Shown here piece by piece: positions 43,890 to 52,355 of a stretch of DNA of 52,355 nucleotides. The first letter of the stretch is position 1. Each line of letters starts with the position of its first letter. A program made the translations under genes and the position numbers. The DNA comes from SURF-32 sp964648365 (GTDB lineage: Bacteria > Planctomycetota > Phycisphaerae > UBA1845): positions 1 to 52,355 of the forward strand of contig CAZYLK010000019.1 of assembly GCA_964648365.1 (NCBI GenBank). Reading direction: 5' to 3'. The notes under the pieces are model-generated. The model had not been told where the DNA came from. It ran no database searches and was given only the letters and a program-made list of their open reading frames with translations.

Positions 43890-45689
43890 TTACAGCGACA
43901 GCGCCTCCGTCGTAGGGCACTGAGCCTGGACTGAATGAAACCGGCTGTACACGCCGCCGCTGGCGATCAATTGCTGGTGTGCTCCCGCTTCGACGACGCG
44001 GCCGGCATCCACCACGACGATCCGATCGGCTCGTCGAATCGTCGAGAGCCGGTGGGCGACGATCAGCGTCGTGCGCCCGTCCATGAGCCGTTCGAGCGCC
44101 TCCACCAGCGCGGATTCCGTCTCGGCGTCCAGCGACGCGGTCGGTTCGTCGAGGATGAGCAACGGCGCATCCTTCAGCAGCGCCCGTGCGATGGCGATCC
44201 GCTGCCTCTGCCCGCCGGACAGCGTCGCCCCCTCCTCGCCGATCACCGTGTCATAGCCGGCGGGAAGCTGGCGAATGAACGCATCCGCCTGCGCGGCGCG
44301 GGCTGCTTCGATGACGGCGGCGCGATCAGCCTCCGGGCGTCCGTAGGCGATGTTATCCGCAACCGTCATTGGCAGCAGAAACGGATCCTGCAAGACGACG
44401 GCCACATTTGTGCGCAGATCCCCAATGCGCACGTCTCGGATATCCACGCCGTCGAGCAACACGCGCCCCGACCAGGGATCGAAGAATCGCGGCGCCAGCC
44501 CGACCAGCGTGCTCTTGCCCGCGCCGGTCGGACCGACGACGGCGACGACCTCGCCAGGCTGCGCCTCCAGCGAAACGTCGATCAGCACCGGGCGATCGGC
44601 GTCATAACCGAAGGTCACGTGCTCAATGCGCAGGTGGCCGCGGACCGGCGCCGGCAGGCTGACCGGGCGGGGCGACTCGACGATTTCCTCCTCGCTGTCC
44701 AGCACTTCGAAGATGCGCTCAATGCTCGCCTCGGCGCTTTTGAGCTTGGTGAAGACCTTGAACAGATTCCCCGAGGCGTTTTGCATCCGGCGGACGTAAG
44801 CCAGGAACACGAGCAATGTCCCCAGCGGAATCGCATCCGTCAGCACGCGCACGCCGCCGACGTAAAGCACCAGCGCCATGCCGCTCGTGGTGATCAATCC
44901 GCTGATCAGCCCGTAGCTGCTTCCCAGGAGTTGTCCGCGCTGCGTGACGAAGACCGCGTCGTCCGCCAGTTCCTGAAACTTCTCCGTATGACGGCCGGAA
45001 GCGCCAAAGGCCTGGACCAGCGGCATGGCGCGAAACGTCTGTTGGGCAAATGTGAAGAGGCGAGACTCGGCCTCGCGGCCCAGCCGCGCCCGCCGTTTGA
45101 GCGGCGAGCCGAACCAGCGCGACGCCAGCGCGAGCAGCGGGGCGACCGCCAGCGCCACGGTCGCCAGAACCGGATCGAGCACGTAGCCGACGGCGATCAT
45201 CGCCGCCAGGACCATCAATTCCTGCAGCGGTCCCATCAGCAGGTTGTTGATCACATCGAGAATGCACCACGCATCGCCGGTCAGGCGGCTCAGGGAATCG
45301 CCGACCGGGCGTCGCCCGTGATAGCGCAGTGACAACCGCTGAAAGCGCGCGAACAGATCGCTCGCCAGATCGTACGCCATGCGATGGCCGTGGACGCTCC
45401 AGGCGAAACTGATCGCGAAGTTCAGCAGACCGTTGAGCAGGAACACGGCCACGCACGCAAGGGCGGAGATGATGACCAGCACGGTCGTCGTCGACCCGCC
45501 ATCTGCTGCGGTCCAGGACTGAAGCGACTGCGGTATGGCTGCGTCGCCGAGGGCGTAGTCCACCAGCAGCTTCATCGGCCACGGCTGAAGCGCGGCCGCG
45601 GCCGACGCGAGGCACGTCAGGACGAAGATCGTCACCAGGCCGCGGCGCCGACGGGACGCATACTGCATCAGTCGCCGGTATCGCCTCAT
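43890..45689 (-). CDS. ABC exporter half-transporter (TMD-NBD fusion) 1
   Basis: The 599-residue exporter starts MRRYRRLMQYASRRRRG, with six membrane helices in ~15-310. Its NBD has Walker A GPTGAGKSTLVG, LSGGQRQRIAIA, LLILDEPTASLD and IVAHRLSTIRR, all canonical, so both ATP sites of a heterodimer would be intact. Start overlaps the TGA of the GH-GT2 fusion gene (4 bases). With the second exporter it marks this locus as one whose product is moved across the membrane. Confidence 0.92.
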   Translation of the reverse strand: MRRYRRLMQYASRRRRGLVTIFVLTCLASAAAALQPWPMKLLVDYALGDAAIPQSLQSWTAADGGSTTTVLVIISALACVAVFLLNGLLNFAISFAWSVHGHRMAYDLASDLFARFQRLSLRYHGRRPVGDSLSRLTGDAWCILDVINNLLMGPLQELMVLAAMIAVGYVLDPVLATVALAVAPLLALASRWFGSPLKRRARLGREAESRLFTFAQQTFRAMPLVQAFGASGRHTEKFQELADDAVFVTQRGQLLGSSYGLISGLITTSGMALVLYVGGVRVLTDAIPLGTLLVFLAYVRRMQNASGNLFKVFTKLKSAEASIERIFEVLDSEEEIVESPRPVSLPAPVRGHLRIEHVTFGYDADRPVLIDVSLEAQPGEVVAVVGPTGAGKSTLVGLAPRFFDPWSGRVLLDGVDIRDVRIGDLRTNVAVVLQDPFLLPMTVADNIAYGRPEADRAAVIEAARAAQADAFIRQLPAGYDTVIGEEGATLSGGQRQRIAIARALLKDAPLLILDEPTASLDAETESALVEALERLMDGRTTLIVAHRLSTIRRADRIVVVDAGRVVEAGAHQQLIASGGVYSRFHSVQAQCPTTEALSL

Positions 45690-48541
45690 GTGACCTGTGC
45701 CTCGACCTGCGACATTGGTTTCGACCGCCGCTCTGTCTCCGCCGGAGCGTCTGCTTCAACGGGATGCGACGTCGATCCGGCCGAGGGCAGCACGTCCAGA
45801 AGAGACGCCGATGCGCCGGCGCAATCCGCCATTGCCATCAGGCATACCACCAACCACAGGCAGCCGAAGATCACGCACGGCGCCACCTGTCCGGCCAGCC
45901 CGGCCAGCAAGGCGATCGCCCCCGTGATCCACACGAGTGCCCAGGCGCCGGCGCTCAACGTTGGCCACCGCCGCACGCGGACAAGCTGCCTGCCGCCGCC
46001 GTGCTCTTCGATGGTCATGCGGGCGCGCACGCCTCCCAGAATACCTCCACGGACGTCCAGATCCCAACGGTCGAAATCGCCACCGGCCTTCGTCCGCAGC
46101 CGTCGCGCGCACAAGGCGTGATTAAGCCGGGAGAGCCGCTCTTCCTGCGACGCCCATTGTTCGTCCCAGATCGCCTGCGTGCGCGGGATGGGCAGTACCA
46201 GTCGATCGCAGCCGCCGCGTCTCCAGGGCGTCAGACCATAAGACAGTCGCCCCCACAGCCGTACCGCCGGTTGGGCGAGGTGCAGGAACGTCGTCAACGC
46301 CCGCTGCCCCACGCGGCCGACAGCGCTCTGCGTTTCCCGTCCCAGTGACTCGTGCATCGCGCTCTGCACCGCCTGCACCAGCGGGACACCCACGGCGATC
46401 GCCAGCAGTGGCACGCCAATCACCAGCGGCTGCCACACGACGCTTAGTGCCGCCACGGCCAGGAGCACGACGACGATCAGATACCACTCCGGCATCAGCG
46501 GCAGCCACTGGAGCACGCCGGCGGGCCGGGTATAGAGCGATTGGAACAAGCCCGTGCCCCACACGCCGTGATAGACGCGATGCCGCCGCAGGTAGAGAGG
46601 GCGGGTCGGCCCTTTGCCGTAGAGCTGGCCGCGCCATGGGACGTGGCCGGCTGCGTTGTAACGATGCGGCCACTTCCGTTCGAGCATGGCCTCGGCTCGA
46701 CCATAGTTGCGCTGCTGCTTCAGATACGCCCGAACCGATCCTCGTCGATGATGCCAGACCATCGCGCCCGGCGCGAATCCGAGCGTGCCGCCCGCGTCTT
46801 GCAGCCGCCAGCACAGGTCCACGTCGTCGCCCGCGATCCGGAACTGGGTATCGAACCCGTCGATCGCTTCCAGCGCCGATCGGCGGAACGCCATGTTGCA
46901 TCCGGGAATGTGCTCGGCCACGAAGTCCGTAAGCAAGACGTGATTCGGTCCGCCGGGCGCGTGGGCGACGCATTCGGCGATCGGTCCGTCTCCCGGCGGC
47001 GCCAGGTTCGGCCCGCCGATGCCGACGTAGTCGGACGACTCGAACAGGCAGGCAAGGTGCTTGAGCCAATCCGGATCGGGCCAGGCATCGTCGTCGATGT
47101 AGGCGACGATCTCGCCGTCCGCGGCCCTCATGCCGAGGTTGCGCGCGTGGCTGAGCCCGTTGTTCGGCGTGTCGATCTGGGTAACGTCGAACTGGCGGAC
47201 GATGTCGGCGGTTCCGTCGGTGGATCCGTCGTTGACGACGATCACTTGAAAGTCCGGATAGTCCAGCCGCATCAGCCCGGCGAGGCACTCGCGAATCGTC
47301 TTCGCGCCGTTGTACGTGCAGACGACGACGGAGACGCGCGGCCACCGCCTATTGGGAGGCGTCAGCCCCTCCTCAAACGCCGAGGAAACCGAACTCAATG
47401 CCGGTTTGGTCGTCCGATCGCGCGTGGTGAGGCCGAAGTCCCAATCCTCGATGTCATGTCCGCCGCGATGCCACTCGTCCGTCCACGAGAACATGAACGC
47501 GCCGGCACACCCGGACCTCAGCACGGTTCGCACCTGCCAGTCGAGCGTGTCGGCCTGCCGTTCGAGGCCGTTGCGCAGGCTGTCCAGCCCGATCTCCGCC
47601 ATGACCAGCGGCATCTCGTCCACGAGATTGTGCAGGCGTTGAAGATAGGCGGCCAGCTTCGATTGCGTCTCCAGATAGACGTTGAAACAGGCGAAATCCA
47701 CGAACGGCAGTTGGAGATACTCCGTGCTCGGATAGTTGACGTACGTGACGAGCGTCTGCTCATCCTGCGCCTTCGCGGTCAGATACAACTCTCGAAGGAA
47801 ATCTTCGATGGCGCGCCGCCCGTGCCAGCGGACGATCGGCGCCGGGATTTCATTGCCGATGGCGTAGGCGAGGATCGCCGGGTGCGCGTGGCAGCTTCTG
47901 ACGGCGCCGCGGACGGCCGTCAGGATGCGGCGTCGGATCAGCCGGCTGTCGAGAAACGTGACGTGCTGCTCCCACGGCAGGCCGACCATCACGCGCAGCC
48001 CGTGACGCTGCGCACAGTCGAGCAGCCACGGCGGCGGCACGGTATACGTTCGTACGGCGTTGAAGCCATGCGCCCGCATCCGACGGAAGTCGTCTTCGAC
48101 GCGCTCGGGCCGGCCATATTCGCACCCCGCGCTGTCGGGGCGGAACGGCCCGTACGTAACGCCCCGGATCGGCAGCTTGCGGCCACCCGCCCAGAGGAAC
48201 TTGCCCCGGACGCCGACTCGCGGCAGTTCCACAATCGATCGGGCGCTCTGCGCTGCCGGCGCGGCGTCAATCCGCGAGTGCCGAGCGTCCCCGCATTCGC
48301 ACAAGGCCGGCGACATTCCAGTCCCGCCGACGCGGCTGCGACGCGGCGACACCTGCCGCGGCGCGCGACCGGAAGAACCGACGGCGCAGAGGCTGTCCGG
48401 GTCAGCCAGGCCCGCCAGGATGGCATCCTCGCGCGGCGGTCCGCCGCAGATCGGACAGCAGTCGCAGGGGACGGCGCCACAGCGCGAGCACGTCCGCGAC
48501 GCGCCGCCGGCGCGAACGCTTCCCCTCGCATTGGCTTTCAT
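45686..48541 (-). CDS. zinc-ribbon / glycoside hydrolase / GT2 / membrane fusion protein
   Basis: The 951-residue protein has a GGGGAGAG ribosome-binding site. In order: an N-terminal Cys-rich ribbon (CSRCGAVPCDCCPICGG, ~18-35); a clan-A TIM-barrel glycoside hydrolase domain (~105-390) with acid/base Glu231 in AIGNEIPAP and nucleophile Glu316 in VMAEIGLDS; a GT2 domain (~398-640) with VVNDGSTDGTA, YIDDDAWPDPDW and GDDVDLCWRLQDAG; membrane helices at ~685-735; a ~100-residue soluble stretch; and two more helices at ~868-905. The combination is rare: hydrolase and transferase on one chain suggests trimming or transglycosylation coupled to synthesis. It is the first gene of the long minus-strand locus. 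Confidence 0.86.
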   Translation of the reverse strand: MKANARGSVRAGGASRTCSRCGAVPCDCCPICGGPPREDAILAGLADPDSLCAVGSSGRAPRQVSPRRSRVGGTGMSPALCECGDARHSRIDAAPAAQSARSIVELPRVGVRGKFLWAGGRKLPIRGVTYGPFRPDSAGCEYGRPERVEDDFRRMRAHGFNAVRTYTVPPPWLLDCAQRHGLRVMVGLPWEQHVTFLDSRLIRRRILTAVRGAVRSCHAHPAILAYAIGNEIPAPIVRWHGRRAIEDFLRELYLTAKAQDEQTLVTYVNYPSTEYLQLPFVDFACFNVYLETQSKLAAYLQRLHNLVDEMPLVMAEIGLDSLRNGLERQADTLDWQVRTVLRSGCAGAFMFSWTDEWHRGGHDIEDWDFGLTTRDRTTKPALSSVSSAFEEGLTPPNRRWPRVSVVVCTYNGAKTIRECLAGLMRLDYPDFQVIVVNDGSTDGTADIVRQFDVTQIDTPNNGLSHARNLGMRAADGEIVAYIDDDAWPDPDWLKHLACLFESSDYVGIGGPNLAPPGDGPIAECVAHAPGGPNHVLLTDFVAEHIPGCNMAFRRSALEAIDGFDTQFRIAGDDVDLCWRLQDAGGTLGFAPGAMVWHHRRGSVRAYLKQQRNYGRAEAMLERKWPHRYNAAGHVPWRGQLYGKGPTRPLYLRRHRVYHGVWGTGLFQSLYTRPAGVLQWLPLMPEWYLIVVVLLAVAALSVVWQPLVIGVPLLAIAVGVPLVQAVQSAMHESLGRETQSAVGRVGQRALTTFLHLAQPAVRLWGRLSYGLTPWRRGGCDRLVLPIPRTQAIWDEQWASQEERLSRLNHALCARRLRTKAGGDFDRWDLDVRGGILGGVRARMTIEEHGGGRQLVRVRRWPTLSAGAWALVWITGAIALLAGLAGQVAPCVIFGCLWLVVCLMAMADCAGASASLLDVLPSAGSTSHPVEADAPAETERRSKPMSQVEAQVT

Positions 48542-49183
48542 CGAACTCTCCCCCCTGCATCTGGACGGACGATCGCGTCAGGCGGGAAGCCGGTACCGGG
48601 CTCCGGGTCTTCCCTGATCGTGCTGCGCTGTCTCGCGCGACGGCCGAACGGCGCTCCGTGTGGCAGCAACGATGCCAACGTCGCCGCCGCGCCGGAATGG
48701 CGATGCTATCCTTGTGGCCTGACACGGCTTGCGCGCGGTCAGCCTTCGTCATCGCGACTGGCGACGCGACGCAGAAGTGGCCGCCAGCAGCCGGCAGCGG
48801 CGGCGTTTCGGTCGGCAGCGGCCGAGCAGGGGGGTGACGCCGAACCCGAACGAAACCCGCCTTTCCATGGGTTGCCGACGTTGAGCGTCGCATTGCTCCG
48901 GGTGGGCGCCGAAACCTCTGGATCGTGTGCTGGATTGCGCCTGATCGAAACCGACGTTGCGTGCGCGAGGCTGCCGGCGCGAGAGCGGCGCCAAGGCGGT
49001 GTCGGTCGGGCCACGGCCGACACGCGTCTCGACGTGAGCGACGTGACCGGAAGGGCCGAAATTCCGCCGGCGGTCGCCCGCCGGAGCCCGGCGAAAGAGA
49101 TTCGATCATCGGAGTACGACGCCGGGCGACTTGTGGTACAATGCACCCGGACCGGCGATCTTACGAACAACAGGGTGCGGATC
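48542..49183. other. divergent intergenic region
   Basis: These 642 bases separate the start of the glycan locus and the second sigma/kinase module. A long frame continues through it on plus, but it is the mirror of the glycan gene and lacks a start signal. One promoter candidate for the sigma gene is listed. I see no repeat array or RNA gene. Confidence 0.5.
49134..49142 (+). promoter_or_regulatory. extended -10 element upstream of the second sigma gene
   Basis: TGGTACAAT at 49134-49142 (TGn + TACAAT) lies 41 bases before ATG 49184. No clear -35 is present, as expected for some extended -10 promoters. It matches the TGGTATACT element found before the prepilin-like gene. Confidence 0.45.
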
Positions 49184-49771
49184 ATGGAGTCAGCCATCCC
49201 CGCAGAGGAAGTGACGCGCCTTCTGGAGGCGGCCGACGATCCCGACTCGGGAGCGGCGGCCCAGCTTCTGACTCTGGTCTACGACCAATTGCGCACGATC
49301 GCCCGCCAGCGGATGAGCCAGGAGAAGGCGGGGCACACCCTCCAAGCCACCGCGCTGGTACACGAAGCCTACCTGCGCCTGGTTCGCGACGGCGACGTCC
49401 ACCGGCAGGGGCGAGCCTATTTCTTTGCGGCCGCGGCCGAGGCGATGCGCCGGATCCTCATTGATCGCGCCCGGCAAAAGGGCCGCCTGCGCCACGGCGG
49501 CAACCTCAGGCGAGTCGATCTGGAAGAAGCGGACCCGGCCGCGCCGGCCGAAGATGATCGCGTGCTGGCGCTGGATGAGGCGCTGACCCGTCTGGCGACG
49601 CAGCACCCGTCCAAGGCCGAACTGGTCAAGCTGCGTCACTTCGCCGGACTCTCGATCGAAGAGGCGGCCGAGGTGCTCGGCGTCTCTCGCGCCACGGCCT
49701 ATCGCCATTGGGAGTACGCCCGGGCCTGGTTGCTCCGTGATATCGAAGGTAGACCCGGCTCCGGGACGTGA
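49184..49771 (+). CDS. ECF-type RNA polymerase sigma factor, second copy
   Basis: The 195-residue sigma factor belongs to the same kinase-linked group: LLTLVYDQLRTIARQRM, LQATALVHEAYLRLV, and helix-turn-helix LSIEEAAEVLGVSRATAYRHW. It starts MESAIPAEEVTRL at ATG 49184. The kinase gene follows after 115 bases on the same strand. Sequence identity with the other ECF sigma in this window is moderate, concentrated in region 2, and the kinases also differ, so the modules are related but old, not a recent duplication. Confidence 0.93.
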   Translation: MESAIPAEEVTRLLEAADDPDSGAAAQLLTLVYDQLRTIARQRMSQEKAGHTLQATALVHEAYLRLVRDGDVHRQGRAYFFAAAAEAMRRILIDRARQKGRLRHGGNLRRVDLEEADPAAPAEDDRVLALDEALTRLATQHPSKAELVKLRHFAGLSIEEAAEVLGVSRATAYRHWEYARAWLLRDIEGRPGSGT

Positions 49772-49886
49772 GGCCGCACCGGCCCGCACCGGACCGCGTT
49801 TTTCATAATCTCTCGCCCCGCGTGAGACAAGCCACGGGGTGGCGACGCATTTCGTGTAGCCAAGTTCCTCCTGCCGGAGCCAGCCG

Positions 49887-52355
<2,469 letters not shown>

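Noticed and set aside
42580..45332. Plus-strand frames of 447 and 465 codons opposite the ABC exporters
   Set aside because: Both are Gln/Arg/His-rich shadows of canonical ABC genes.
46541..49771. 1,076-codon open frame on plus across the GH-GT2 gene into the second sigma gene
   Set aside because: It is the antisense mirror of the glycan gene, made open by high G+C; only its last part, from ATG 49184, is a real gene.

Overview
The window is high-G+C bacterial DNA, most likely from the Planctomycetota. I infer this from the combination of features, not from a ribosomal marker. These are two modules pairing an ECF sigma factor with a TPR-carrying Ser/Thr kinase, a prepilin-like protein with an H-X9-DG-type C-terminus, a secreted protein ending in dockerin-like calcium loops, a eukaryote-type (GT3) glycogen synthase, a DUF2723-type membrane protein, and dense short palindromic or tandem repeats. 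There are no rRNA or tRNA genes that I can see.

Layout. (1) 1-1660: the end of an unrecognised protein (possibly DUF4435/TOPRIM-like) converges on a membrane protein. (2) 1874-7294: a four-gene set whose last three genes start inside the preceding stop codon: GT3 glycogen synthase, alpha/beta-hydrolase, GT4 glycosyltransferase, DUF2723-like membrane protein. (3) 7690-15715: a respiratory operon for a cbb3-type oxygen reductase. It holds a membrane protein, a di-haem cytochrome c lipoprotein, CcoN, CcoO, two tiny membrane proteins, a CcoI-like copper ATPase, a TauE/SafE-like protein and a DUF4405-like protein. No CcoP or CcoG is seen. (4) 16003-19908: secreted and surface proteins: dockerin-like, prepilin-like, and a Cys-rich protein with two long Gly-Asn tracts built from a DNA hexamer. 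(5) 20129-23097: a dolichol-phosphate-mannose-synthase-like GT2 followed by a GT-C-like membrane protein. (6) 23538-30935: an NtrB-like histidine kinase and an NtrC-like sigma-54 activator, both on plus. An inverted ECF sigma/Ser-Thr kinase module lies between them, bordered by octamer arrays on one side and palindromic arrays on the other. (7) 48541 down to 31035: thirteen minus-strand genes, nearly all overlapping by 4 bp, forming one long glycan/glycoconjugate locus. It starts with a zinc-ribbon/glycoside-hydrolase/GT2 fusion and two ABC exporter half-transporters. Three enzymes sharing an unnamed C-terminal domain follow, then GT4 enzymes, a beta-propeller protein, a CgeB-like protein, two paralogous hexapeptide acyltransferases and a GNAT protein. 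(8) 49184-52355: a second ECF sigma/Ser-Thr kinase-TPR module on plus, cut by the window end.

The two most interesting items are the minus-strand glycan locus, with the ~110-residue domain shared by a sulfotransferase, a GT2 and a sulfotransferase-methyltransferase, and the repeat ecology. At least six families of short palindromes or tandem repeats sit between genes, and several supply the C-terminus or a linker of a real protein. All statements rest on reading the sequence; no database search was run.
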